Assembly: GCA_016703945.1 (NCBI GenBank)
Contig: JADJBC010000060.1
Span: forward strand, 62,001-126,000
Length of the DNA: 64,000 bases
Source of the DNA: Candidatus Aalborgicola danicus
GTDB lineage: Bacteria > Pseudomonadota > Gammaproteobacteria > Burkholderiales > Burkholderiaceae_C
Reading direction: 5' to 3'
Shown: positions 16,534-24,265 of the stretch, piece by piece
Layout of the letters: each line of letters starts with the position of its first letter
Position numbering within the stretch: the stretch's first letter is position 1
Notes under the pieces: generated by a model
Seen by the model: only the letters and a program-made list of their open reading frames with translations
The model's database searches: none
What the model was told of the DNA's origin: nothing
Translations under genes and position numbers: made by a program

Positions 16534-17364
16534 TCAGGGCGACAACGGGCGGATGCTGCCCTGCAAGACTGCCGGTGGGTAGTACTGCTGAAATCCCTTC
16601 CACACCACGCCTGAGCGCGCCGCACGTTCCAGTGTCACTTGCAGGGCGGCCTTGTCCTCGGCACTGAGCGAGCGGTTCGAAATGTAGGCGCCGCTGGTGC
16701 CCCACGGCAGTTCCCGCAGGGATTCAAAGCGCAGGCTGGTGATGAGGTCCCGCACCCGTTCATCGTCCTGCATGGCGCCCGCCACAATGGACGGCGCCAT
16801 GATGGTGGCATCTACCGTGCCGGCCTTGAGCAACCGCGCAACGGACAGGCCGTCCACCTGCAGAATCAGGCGTCCCTGCCTTTCCAGCGCAGCCACCAAT
16901 TCCTGGTAAGCGGGGCCGTAGTCAAAACCGCGGACCAAAGCCACCCTTAGGTTGGATTGCTCCAGCAGTTCCTGCGCTGAGCCAATCGGTGCGCGGTTGG
17001 ATTGCAGCGAAATCAGCATGGCCCGGTTCTGGATCAGCGGGACAAAAACACCGTGGGCGTCGCGCTTGGGCGTTTTGCTGGCCGGAATCAGCACGTCGGC
17101 GCGCCCGGTTTCAAACAACACTTCCAGGCGCGCCCGTGGCACGGCGGTGAAGTTGAAAGTGCAGCCTTCTTTGTCGGAGACGCTGCGCAGCAGATCCGGG
17201 TAGATGCCCTTGATGGTGTCGCCCTCGATGATCACACTCTGGCCGGTAGATGCAACGGGTACCAGGATGGCCCGCGAACAGGCTGCGTAGGAGAACAGGG
17301 GCATCAACGCCACAAGCCCGAGTGTCAAGCCCTGCTGGCAAGTGGAACGGATGGACCAGAACAT
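16534..17364 (-). CDS. Periplasmic substrate-binding protein (SBP family 3-like)
   Basis: This encodes 276 residues from ATG 17364, preceded by GGGAG. A signal peptide covers residues about 1-27 and ends Ser-Tyr-Ala-Ala. The mature part begins with the typical Gly-Ile-Tyr-Pro-Asp-Leu-Leu segment of amino-acid-type solute receptors and later has Arg-Ala-Asp-Val-Leu-Ile-Pro. No ABC permease or ATPase gene is adjacent, so it may be an orphan receptor. It is divergent from the amidohydrolase gene. Confidence 0.85.
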   Translation of the reverse strand: MFWSIRSTCQQGLTLGLVALMPLFSYAACSRAILVPVASTGQSVIIEGDTIKGIYPDLLRSVSDKEGCTFNFTAVPRARLEVLFETGRADVLIPASKTPKRDAHGVFVPLIQNRAMLISLQSNRAPIGSAQELLEQSNLRVALVRGFDYGPAYQELVAALERQGRLILQVDGLSVARLLKAGTVDATIMAPSIVAGAMQDDERVRDLITSLRFESLRELPWGTSGAYISNRSLSAEDKAALQVTLERAARSGVVWKGFQQYYPPAVLQGSIRPLSP

Positions 17365-17585
17365 GTGAAAGACTCCCTTGGAGTGTGACAAAACATGGCG
17401 CATAAGAGATGTCTAGCCGCTGTGAGTTTATCCATGATCGTCCCATAATGCGGTTTTTTGTAACAAGGTTTGTCATGACCCCTGACCTACAAATGGGCGA
17501 TGCCGATGGAAAGCTGTTTTTGGCCCATGTGGCACAACCGGCGGGCAACCCCCGCGGTGCGGTGGGGGTGCAAAGCGGAGTTGTA

Positions 17586-18545
17586 ATGCTTCCTCCCCAA
17601 ACCTTATTGAAAAAAGTGACTTCAGCCCTCGTGTGGATTGTGTATGTAGCTATTATTTGTATAGCAACAGTGGGGCCCGCCCGGGCCGCAGACTACACCG
17701 GCCCCCTGCTCGACGCCCATCTGCACTACAACGTGGAAGCCTGGGACGGCCAGGCCGGGCCCCATCCGGTGGCTGACGTGTTGGCGCGTATGCAGCGCAA
17801 CGGTGTGCGCGCCATCGTCTCCAACTCCCGCCCCAACGATGGCACCAAGCTGTTGGCCGCCAGCCCGCTGGCGCGCCAGGCCGGCGTCACCGTGGTGCCC
17901 TTCATCCGCCTCTACCGCAACCGGGCCGACTACAACAGCTGGTTCCAGGACGAAACCATTTTTGACATGGTGAAAGCCGAATACGCCGCCGGTACGGCCG
18001 GTGGCGCCTTTAAGGGTATTGGTGAATTCCACCTTTACGACAGCGCCAACGCCAACGGGGCGGTGGCCAAGAAGCTGATGGTTTTTGCCGAGGAAAAGAA
18101 CCTCGCCGTGCTGGCCCATGTGGACGACACAGCGATCGATTTGCTGATGGCCCATTCGCCGACCCAGGGAAAAAGTGCCCGCTTGATCTGGGCGCACACT
18201 GGTATTGGGGGTGCGCCAGTCGCCCGTGTGGACGAATTGCTGACGCGCTACCCGCTGCTGATGGGGGAGCTGTCCTACCGACCGGGGCTGACCTGTTCGG
18301 ATGCCCAAGGCCAAGAGCGGCTGTGCCCCGAGTGGCGCGCGCTGATGCTGAAGTACCCCACCCGTTTTCTGATCGGCTCGGATACCTGGGTCAATCAGCG
18401 CTGGCAGTCGTACGACGCCCTGATGCAAGGCTACCGCGCCTGGTTGGGCGAATTGCCTGCCGACGTCGCGCGCAATATCGCCTGGAACAATGGCGCGCGC
18501 ATCCTGGGGCTGCCCCTGGAACCCATGGACCGGACCAAACCATGA
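17586..18545 (+). CDS. Secreted amidohydrolase-family protein
   Basis: This encodes 319 residues from ATG 17586, preceded by GGAG; longer in-frame starts lack a site. The N-terminal hydrophobic segment (about residues 9-34, ending Ala-Arg-Ala) is a signal peptide whose core is coded by a TAGTAGC repeat copy. The metal-dependent hydrolase fold is shown by Leu-Asp-Ala-His-Leu-His at about 42-47, a His-Val-Asp mid-protein, Ile-Trp-Ala-His-Thr-Gly, and Gly-Ser-Asp-Thr near the end. Its substrate is unknown. Its stop overlaps the start of the following GST. Confidence 0.85.
   Translation: MLPPQTLLKKVTSALVWIVYVAIICIATVGPARAADYTGPLLDAHLHYNVEAWDGQAGPHPVADVLARMQRNGVRAIVSNSRPNDGTKLLAASPLARQAGVTVVPFIRLYRNRADYNSWFQDETIFDMVKAEYAAGTAGGAFKGIGEFHLYDSANANGAVAKKLMVFAEEKNLAVLAHVDDTAIDLLMAHSPTQGKSARLIWAHTGIGGAPVARVDELLTRYPLLMGELSYRPGLTCSDAQGQERLCPEWRALMLKYPTRFLIGSDTWVNQRWQSYDALMQGYRAWLGELPADVARNIAWNNGARILGLPLEPMDRTKP
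17623..17666 (+). repeat. TAGTAGC repeat, copy 4 (inside the amidohydrolase signal peptide)
   Basis: The copy has CAGCCCTCGTGTGG and GTAGCTATTATTTGTATAGC. It encodes the Val-Trp-Ile-Val-Tyr-Val-Ala-Ile-Ile-Cys-Ile-Ala part of the signal peptide. Confidence 0.7.
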
Positions 18546-19192
18546 TCCAGCTGCACTACTCCCCCGGCACGGCCAGCATGATTCCGCACTTGTTGCTGGA
18601 GGAAATGGGCGTGCCGTTTGAATTGGTCACGCTGGACCGGCTGGCCAATGCCCACAAGTCACCCGCCTACCTGCGCCTCAATCCGAACGGGTTGATCCCT
18701 GCGTTGACCGATGGCGACCTGGTGCTCTACGAGACCGCCGCCATTTGCCTGCATCTGTGCGACGCACACCCTGAGCTGGCATTGGCACCACCAATGGGAA
18801 GCCATGAACGCGCCCATTTCTACAAGTGGCTGGTGTGGTTGACCAACACGCTGCAGGCGTCGTTGATCACCTACTTCTACCCGCACCGCTGGGTCCATGA
18901 GGGCAACACCGACGGCACTGTGCAGGTCAAAGCCCAGGCCGAAGCCCGGATTGGCGGCTTGCTGGATCAACTGGACGGCGAGTTGGCGCGCCATGGGGGG
19001 CCGTGGTTTCTGGGTCAAACGTTCACTGCTCTGGACCCTTATGTGTTCACCCTGTGCCGCTGGACGCGCAACTTTGCCAGCCCACCAGCGCGCACGCGTC
19101 CACACCTGGGTCCTTATTTGCAGCGCGTGTTGCTGCGTCCGGCGACGCAGCGTGTCCTGCAGACGGAGCAGATCAGCGCCCCGTTTGTGTGA
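18542..19192 (+). CDS. Glutathione S-transferase family protein
   Basis: This is a 216-residue protein. The N-terminal thioredoxin-like half has Tyr-Ser-Pro-Gly-Thr-Ala-Ser at about 6-12, an Asn-Pro-Asn-Gly-Leu-Ile-Pro cis-proline loop at about 47-53, and Glu-Thr-Ala-Ala-Ile at about 64-68 for the gamma-glutamyl group. The C-terminal half is helical and ends with Ala-Leu-Asp-Pro-Tyr. It likely conjugates or reduces with glutathione in the cytoplasm. The ATGA overlap with the amidohydrolase indicates translational coupling. Confidence 0.9.
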   Translation: MIQLHYSPGTASMIPHLLLEEMGVPFELVTLDRLANAHKSPAYLRLNPNGLIPALTDGDLVLYETAAICLHLCDAHPELALAPPMGSHERAHFYKWLVWLTNTLQASLITYFYPHRWVHEGNTDGTVQVKAQAEARIGGLLDQLDGELARHGGPWFLGQTFTALDPYVFTLCRWTRNFASPPARTRPHLGPYLQRVLLRPATQRVLQTEQISAPFV

Positions 19193-19244
19193 CCGGTCTG
19201 GTGCTGTCAGACCACGCCAGGTATTCGCAAGGGGTTCAGACGCT

Positions 19245-20150
19245 GTGAGAAGGCAGTTCTTCTGTTCGTTGCTATTGGCGGTGTTGGGCGCTGCCGCTTC
19301 CTCACAGCCAGAGCAAGATTTTTCCCGGCTGGAGATTCTCCGCGAACCGGGCCAACCTCGCTGGCTCACGATGTACAGCCAACTGGTGAAGTGGCCAACC
19401 CACGTCTACCCCTGGTGGTTCAATCCCGCACAGGTACCGGCCGACCTCGATGCCAACGACGTTTTGCTGGCCATGAAAACGGCCGCCGCGCGTTGGACAC
19501 AGATGTGCAATATCGAGTTCCAGTACATGGGGATTACCAACGTGCCACCGGATGCCCGACTGGGCTACCTGCCGGATGGCATCAACGTGTGGGGTTTCTC
19601 CAGCGCTTACCCATTGGCAGGTTTTGCGTCGACGGCGGTCAATACCCATGGCGCCATCACCGATGCCGACATCCTGCTCAGCGCCGCCCTGAGCTGGGAT
19701 CTGGAGCAAATCAAAAGCATCATGACCCATGAGATCGGGCATGCGCTGGGGCTGGGACATTCGGATGCGCCGTCGTCCATCATGTTCGCCATGCCGTACC
19801 ACCCGTTTGATTACACCAGCATCCTGCGCGGTGACGATGCGATCGGCTGCGCCGCGCTGTATGGTGAGTCCGTGCACGCCATGGCCAACCGGACCATGAA
19901 CTGGGCCGAAGTCACCTATCCCAGCATCCTGATTGCGCACACCGACCCAACACCCTATGCCGACAGCATCAAAGCAACGCCCGCCGAAACGGTGCAGGGC
20001 CATGGTTTCATTTTCCGGTATTACGCCCATGCCAACAGCTATCTGGCTGTGAAGGATGGGGTACTGTATTTCCTGGGCCAGGACAACGTTTTGCACAACG
20101 TGGGTGAGCTGGCAGACCTGCACTACATCGTGACAGCCTCCGGGTTTTGA
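19245..20150 (+). CDS. Secreted matrixin-like metalloprotease (first of a tandem pair)
   Basis: The product is 301 residues. Translation starts at GTG 19245, chosen because it begins a proper signal peptide (residues about 1-19). The zinc-binding His-Glu-Ile-Gly-His-x5-His occupies residues 162-172 and Met180 forms the Met-turn, as in M10/matrixin-type metzincins. A C-terminal region of about 100 residues carries a Tyr-Gly-Glu-Ser junction and ends Thr-Ala-Ser-Gly-Phe. It probably degrades extracellular protein. A very similar paralogue follows after 132 bases. Confidence 0.85.
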   Translation: MRRQFFCSLLLAVLGAAASSQPEQDFSRLEILREPGQPRWLTMYSQLVKWPTHVYPWWFNPAQVPADLDANDVLLAMKTAAARWTQMCNIEFQYMGITNVPPDARLGYLPDGINVWGFSSAYPLAGFASTAVNTHGAITDADILLSAALSWDLEQIKSIMTHEIGHALGLGHSDAPSSIMFAMPYHPFDYTSILRGDDAIGCAALYGESVHAMANRTMNWAEVTYPSILIAHTDPTPYADSIKATPAETVQGHGFIFRYYAHANSYLAVKDGVLYFLGQDNVLHNVGELADLHYIVTASGF

Positions 20151-20282
20151 CCGGTTGGCCTCGCTAGCGCGTACCGCGTGGGCAGATCCAATGTACGCCA
20201 CCGCACAGAGAAAGCTGCTGCATTAAGTCCCAATCTGGATGCCAGTCGCGACCGCCACCGGCCAACCAGGGGCCGTGGGTCG

Positions 20283-21194
20283 ATGCAACCATTTCGTTAT
20301 CTTGCGCTGTGCCTTGCGGCGCTCGCCACACCCATTCACGCGCAGATACCGGCTCCGGTGGACTTCTCCCGCACCGTGGTACCCGATGACCGGCCACATC
20401 CGCGCTGGATCAGGGTCTACAGTGAAAACGCGAGTTGGCCGGGCGGGGTCTACCAGTGGTGGTTCAACCCGCTCAATGTGCAGGTGGATCTGGCCGTGGA
20501 GGATGTGCTGGACGCATTCAAGACGGCGGCGGCCCGCTGGTCCCAGATGTGCAATATTGACTTTCAGTACATGGGCATCACGACGGTGTTGCCCGATGCC
20601 CGTTTCGACTTCCGACCGGACCGCATCAATGTGTGGGGATTTTCCTTCGACTACATCATGGCTGGTTTTGCGCCCACGGCGGTGGTCGGTACCGGCGACA
20701 TTGTGGACGCCGACATCTTGCTCAGTGCCAGCAAGGTCTGGGACCTGGAGCAGATCAAAAGCATCATGACCCATGAAATAGGGCATGGCCTGGGCCTGGG
20801 GCACTCCGATGTGCAAAGCGCCATCATGTCTGCCAGCCCCTACCATGACTTCGACTACACCAGCATATTGCGCGGTGACGATGCGGCGGGATGTGCCGCG
20901 CTGTATGGGGCCTCGCCCCACGCGCTGGCCAATCGCACGATGAATTGGGCCGAAGTCACCTTCCCGCAGGCCTTCATCGCTGTAACCGCTCCCAGCGAAT
21001 TCACATCCACCATCCGGGCCACCCCGGCTCCCACGTTGGTGGGAAGGGACTATATCTACCGCTATTACGCGGTCTCCAATAGCTTCCTTGCGGTCAAAGA
21101 CACGGCGGTTTTGTACATTGGCCCCGACGGCGTTTTTCAGGACGTGGGGCACTTGGCGGATTTCGAAGCCACTGTGGTCGCAGCGGGTTTCTAA
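20283..21194 (+). CDS. Secreted matrixin-like metalloprotease (second of a tandem pair)
   Basis: The product is 303 residues from ATG 20283, the first start that begins with a signal peptide (residues 1-20, ending Ile-His-Ala). His-Glu-Ile-Gly-His-x5-His is at residues 164-174 and the Met-turn follows (Ala-Ile-Met). It is strongly similar to the upstream paralogue over its whole length, including the shared Gln-Met-Cys-Asn-Ile segment and the Tyr-Thr-Ser-Ile-Leu-Arg-Gly-Asp-Asp stretch. The two arose by tandem duplication and have since diverged mostly at the N-terminus. Confidence 0.85.
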   Translation: MQPFRYLALCLAALATPIHAQIPAPVDFSRTVVPDDRPHPRWIRVYSENASWPGGVYQWWFNPLNVQVDLAVEDVLDAFKTAAARWSQMCNIDFQYMGITTVLPDARFDFRPDRINVWGFSFDYIMAGFAPTAVVGTGDIVDADILLSASKVWDLEQIKSIMTHEIGHGLGLGHSDVQSAIMSASPYHDFDYTSILRGDDAAGCAALYGASPHALANRTMNWAEVTFPQAFIAVTAPSEFTSTIRATPAPTLVGRDYIYRYYAVSNSFLAVKDTAVLYIGPDGVFQDVGHLADFEATVVAAGF

Positions 21195-21199
21195 ACGTC

Positions 21200-22321
21200 T
21201 CAGTGCGGCGTGCGCGCCAGGTACCGCTTGCGCCAGAAATACACGACCAGCGCGACGGCTACCGCAACCATGGTCGCTATGGCCCACAACACGCCGGACT
21301 GTTGATGGATCAGCGGCAAGGCGTCAAAGTTCATGCCAAAAAAGCCGGTGATCAGGTTCAGCGGCAAGAAGATGGCGGTCAGCGCGGTTAAGGTGCGCAT
21401 GATGTCGTTGGTGCGGCTGCCCTGCACACTAAAGTGCATTTGCACCGCGGTTTCCACACTTTGTTCCAGCCGCCGTACGTGGTGCACCACACGCTCGATG
21501 TGTTCCAGCACGTCACGGCTGCGCACCTGCAACAGGTCGCGCTCGCGGTGTTCCGTCGGGGTCTCTGCCTCGGGCCAGGTCTTGATCGCCTCGATCCAGT
21601 CCTGCAGGGCGGCGCGCTGGTCTTCACACACTTCGTCCAGATAGTGCAGGGACAGGCGGGCATCCAGGAGCGAACTCCAGTTGTTAAAGCGTGTTTTGGG
21701 GTTCAGCAGTTCGGTCTGCCAGTGGTCGAGCTGGTGGGTCAGCTCGCGGCGCAGTTCCAGAAACCCATCCACCATCTGGTTGATGATGCGCAGCATCAGG
21801 TCCGCCGGGCTGGTGGGCAGGCGGGCGCCGGCGGCGTGTGATTCGGCGCTGGATGCCTGCATGAGTTTGGTGGCGTAGGCGTCGCGTACCGTGCAGTCAG
21901 TGGGGTGCACGGTGAGCAGCACGCGGTCAAACACGGCAAACCCGACCGGGCTGGTGTCGATGCGGCGCAGGATGGGCGGGCCGCCGCGTGGTTTTTCCTG
22001 CGTCAGGGGTTCACCCGGGTGCGCCAGGTCACTGGCTCGGCTGCCAGCAGCCAGTCGTCGAAACACCAGCACATCGTATTGCGAGGTGTAGTCGTAATGG
22101 GACGGCAACTGGTTGTTGATCAGGTCCGAAATGTGCAGGTCGACCAATTGCTGGCCGCACAACGCGTGCAACATGGCCTGCACCTGGCCTTGCACGACTT
22201 CGAATTCACGGCGTGCACAGGCCACCCAGACCATGCCCTGGGGCGGTAGCCCCGCTGCAGTCAAGGCTTCCAGATCCTCGGTTTCAGTGACACCGCTGTG
22301 GTGGATGTGGAAAATGCGCAT
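21200..22321 (-). CDS. CorA-family divalent cation transporter
   Basis: This is a 373-residue protein. The long N-terminal part is soluble and helical, with a His-Pro-Thr-Asp segment at about 137-140. The last 65 residues hold two transmembrane helices, with the pore signature Gly-Met-Asn at the end of the first. The Phe-Phe-Gly-Met-Asn-Phe context resembles both CorA (Mg) and ZntB (Zn). It transports divalent cations across the inner membrane. It is monocistronic, ending just after the tandem protease genes. Confidence 0.9.
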   Translation of the reverse strand: MRIFHIHHSGVTETEDLEALTAAGLPPQGMVWVACARREFEVVQGQVQAMLHALCGQQLVDLHISDLINNQLPSHYDYTSQYDVLVFRRLAAGSRASDLAHPGEPLTQEKPRGGPPILRRIDTSPVGFAVFDRVLLTVHPTDCTVRDAYATKLMQASSAESHAAGARLPTSPADLMLRIINQMVDGFLELRRELTHQLDHWQTELLNPKTRFNNWSSLLDARLSLHYLDEVCEDQRAALQDWIEAIKTWPEAETPTEHRERDLLQVRSRDVLEHIERVVHHVRRLEQSVETAVQMHFSVQGSRTNDIMRTLTALTAIFLPLNLITGFFGMNFDALPLIHQQSGVLWAIATMVAVAVALVVYFWRKRYLARTPH

Positions 22322-22355
22322 GAACGATCCGCCCAGAATGTTTTATGACAAAATC

Positions 22356-22404
22356 GGGCCCTAGCCCCCGAATCTATTGCGTAATGCGCTATTGATTTCG
22401 TAGC
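22356..22404 (+). repeat. TAGTAGC repeat, copy 5 (overlaps the end of hemB)
   Basis: GGGCCCTAGCCCCCGAATC is followed by GCTATTGATTTCGTAGC. The hemB stop (complement at 22389-22391) lies in it, and the last residues of HemB (Arg-Asn-Gln) are encoded by it. Confidence 0.8.
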
Positions 22405-23405
22405 ATTCTGGCGGCGTCACGGGCAAAGTAGGTCAGCACCCCATCAGCGCCGGCGCGTTTGAAGGCCAGCAGGCTTTCCATCATCACCGCCTCACCGTCC
22501 AGCCAGCCGTTTTGCGCGGCGGCTTTCAGCATGGCGTATTCACCGCTAACCTGGTAGGCAAAGGTCGGAATTTTGAATTCGTCTTTGACGCGGCGCACCA
22601 CGTCCAGGTAGGGCATGCCGGGCTTGACCATCACCATGTCAGCGCCTTCGGCAATGTCCATGGCCACTTCGCGCAGCGCCTCGTCGGTGTTGGCCGGGTC
22701 CATCTGGTAGACCTTTTTGTTGCTCTTGCCCAGGTTGCTGGCCGAGCCCACGGCGTCGCGGAACGGGCCGTAGAAGGCGCTGGCGTACTTGGCGCTGTAG
22801 GCCATGATGCGGGTGTGGATATGGCCCTCGGCCTCCAGCGCGTTACGGATGGCGGCGATGCGCCCGTCCATCATGTCGCTGGGGGCGATGATGTCGGTGC
22901 CGGCGTTGGCCTGGGTCATGGCCTGCTTCACCAGCATGGCCACGGTTTCCTCGTTCAGGATGTAACCGTTCTCTTCGGGGCGTTTGTCGGGCAGGCCGTC
23001 CTGGCCGTGGTTGGTGAAGGGGTCCAGCGCCACGTCGGTCATGATGCCGAGCTGTGGGAACTCCTTTTTCAGGGCGCGCACCACGCGGGGAATCAAGCCG
23101 TCGGGGTTCAGCGCTTCGGAGCCTTCGTAATCCTTGAGTGACTGGTCAATCACCGGGAACAGGGCCATCACCGGAATCTCCAGCTTGACGCATTCCTCAG
23201 CCACTGGAAGCAACAGGTCCAGGCTCAGGCGCTCCACGCCTGGCATGGAGGCAATCGGCACCCGCTGGGCTTTGCCATCGACCACAAACACCGGGTAGAT
23301 CAGGTCGTGCGCGGTGAGCGTGTTTTCACGCACCAGATTGCGGGTGAACACATCGCGGCGCAGGCGGCGCGGGCGGCCAAGGGGGTAGGGGGCGTAAGGG
23401 GTCAT
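22389..23405 (-). CDS. hemB: Delta-aminolevulinic acid dehydratase (porphobilinogen synthase)
   Basis: This is a 338-residue protein from ATG 23405. Two Schiff-base lysines are visible, Lys206 in Ser-Ala-Lys-Tyr-Ala and Lys261 in Met-Val-Lys-Pro-Gly. The region around residues 124-137 reads Asp-Val-Ala-Leu-Asp-Pro-Phe-Thr-Asn-His-Gly-Gln-Asp, so the zinc-binding cysteine triad is absent and this is the magnesium-type enzyme. It condenses two 5-aminolevulinate molecules to porphobilinogen, the first common tetrapyrrole step. The last codons and stop lie in a repeat. hemJ is divergent upstream. Confidence 0.96.
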   Translation of the reverse strand: MTPYAPYPLGRPRRLRRDVFTRNLVRENTLTAHDLIYPVFVVDGKAQRVPIASMPGVERLSLDLLLPVAEECVKLEIPVMALFPVIDQSLKDYEGSEALNPDGLIPRVVRALKKEFPQLGIMTDVALDPFTNHGQDGLPDKRPEENGYILNEETVAMLVKQAMTQANAGTDIIAPSDMMDGRIAAIRNALEAEGHIHTRIMAYSAKYASAFYGPFRDAVGSASNLGKSNKKVYQMDPANTDEALREVAMDIAEGADMVMVKPGMPYLDVVRRVKDEFKIPTFAYQVSGEYAMLKAAAQNGWLDGEAVMMESLLAFKRAGADGVLTYFARDAARMLRNQ

Positions 23406-23504
23406 GGGGAAAATTGTGCCTGATTCCAAAGCCACCTCTGAAACTTGCTGCGCGATGCTGCATCGCAGCATCCAAAATGATTTGTCGCGATTGCGTAAAT
23501 GCAC

Positions 23505-23533
23505 TTGCAAAGCGGCGGCAACTTTGATAAATT
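23505..23533 (+). promoter_or_regulatory. Candidate sigma-70 promoter of the small RNA
   Basis: A -35-like TTGCAA (23505-23510) is separated by 17 bases from a -10-like TAAATT (23528-23533). Transcription would start near 23540, just before the first hairpin. Confidence 0.5.
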
Positions 23534-23539
23534 CGGCAC

Positions 23540-23638
23540 CGGGTAGCTTGCTACCTCCCGCTTTTCCTCCCTGAGCGGGGCCTTGATGTGTGACAGCAAA
23601 TAGGCTTACCACCCCAGCCCACGTGCTGGGGTTTTTTT
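23540..23638 (+). ncRNA. Candidate small RNA with an anti-Shine-Dalgarno loop
   Basis: About 100 bases, coding for nothing, hold three hairpins. GGTAG/CTACC is at 23542-23555. CCCGCT/AGCGGG is at 23557-23579, with a loop that exposes CCTCC. A 7-bp GC stem CCCCAGC/GCTGGGG is at 23612-23631 and is followed by seven T, a textbook intrinsic terminator. A promoter-like pair stands just upstream. The unpaired CCTCC could base-pair with Shine-Dalgarno sequences. It lies between the divergent hemB and hemJ genes. I do not recognise it as any standard RNA such as 6S, SRP or tmRNA. Confidence 0.55.
23612..23638 (+). terminator. Intrinsic terminator of the small RNA
   Basis: CCCCAGC pairs with GCTGGGG around a six-base loop, followed by seven T. 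Confidence 0.8.
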
Positions 23639-23703
23639 GTGCGAAGCTTTCCGAATACCTGTGCCGCTGCTTGGGGTCGGCAAGGCAGCGCTAAACTTGG
23701 CCG

Positions 23704-24138
23704 ATGGCTTACCTCCTCATCAAATCGTTTCATATCGTTTTTGTCGCCAGCTGGTTTGCTGGTTTGTTTTATTTGCCGCGCATCTTTGTGAATCTGGCCA
23801 TGGTGCCGACCGGATCGGATGCTGAACGTGCACGCCTGCTGCTGATGGCGCGCAAGCTGTACCGTTTCATGACCCTCATCGCGGTGCCTGCCTTGGGATT
23901 GGGTGTCTGGCTGTGGGTGGGTTACGGAATAGGCTGGGGCCCCGGCAACGCCTGGATGCACGCCAAGTTGGCGGTGGTGGCCCTGGTGCTGGGTTATCAC
24001 CATGGCTGCAATGTCATTCTGAAGAAATTTGAAGCCAACACCATGGCGCGCAGCCATGTGTGGTTTCGCTGGTTCAATGAAGCGCCGGTCATCATGATGG
24101 TGGCAGCAGTGATCCTTGTGGTGCTGAAGCCCTTTTGA
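23704..24138 (+). CDS. hemJ: Protoporphyrinogen IX oxidase HemJ (CopD-fold family)
   Basis: This is a 144-residue protein with four membrane segments. The conserved His10 and Lys88 (His-Ala-Lys-Leu) match the residues required in HemJ. The N-terminal Lys-Ser-Phe-His-Ile and Trp-Phe-Ala-Gly-Leu-Phe-Tyr-Leu-Pro-Arg stretch is typical. HemJ oxidises protoporphyrinogen IX to protoporphyrin IX, the penultimate step of heme synthesis. Proximity to hemB supports this, although some relatives are annotated as copper-resistance proteins. Confidence 0.85.
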   Translation: MAYLLIKSFHIVFVASWFAGLFYLPRIFVNLAMVPTGSDAERARLLLMARKLYRFMTLIAVPALGLGVWLWVGYGIGWGPGNAWMHAKLAVVALVLGYHHGCNVILKKFEANTMARSHVWFRWFNEAPVIMMVAAVILVVLKPF

Positions 24139-24142
24139 TATT

Positions 24143-24197
24143 TTGTGGGACAGACCGAAGCGCAGCGTAGCTCTGTCCCCAACTGTTCAGGGGTGTC
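24143..24197 (+). repeat. GGGACAGA palindrome, tandem copy a
   Basis: TTGTGGGACAGACCGAAGCG starts the copy, and an inverted CTCTGTCCCCA closes the hairpin. GGGGTGT ends the unit. An adjacent second copy follows. Confidence 0.8.
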
Positions 24198-24251
24198 TTG
24201 TGGGACAGACCGAAGCGCAGCAAGCTCTGTCCCCAACCGTTCAGGGGTGTT
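24198..24251 (+). repeat. GGGACAGA palindrome, tandem copy b
   Basis: This is a near-identical direct duplicate of the preceding unit, differing at a few bases. It lies immediately upstream of the VanZ gene. Confidence 0.8.
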
Positions 24252-24265
24252 AACAAAGGAGCCGC

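Noticed and set aside
23454..23472. Hairpin GATGCTGC/GCAGCATC as a hemB-side terminator
   Set aside because: It is followed by no T run on either strand and lies in the divergent promoter region.
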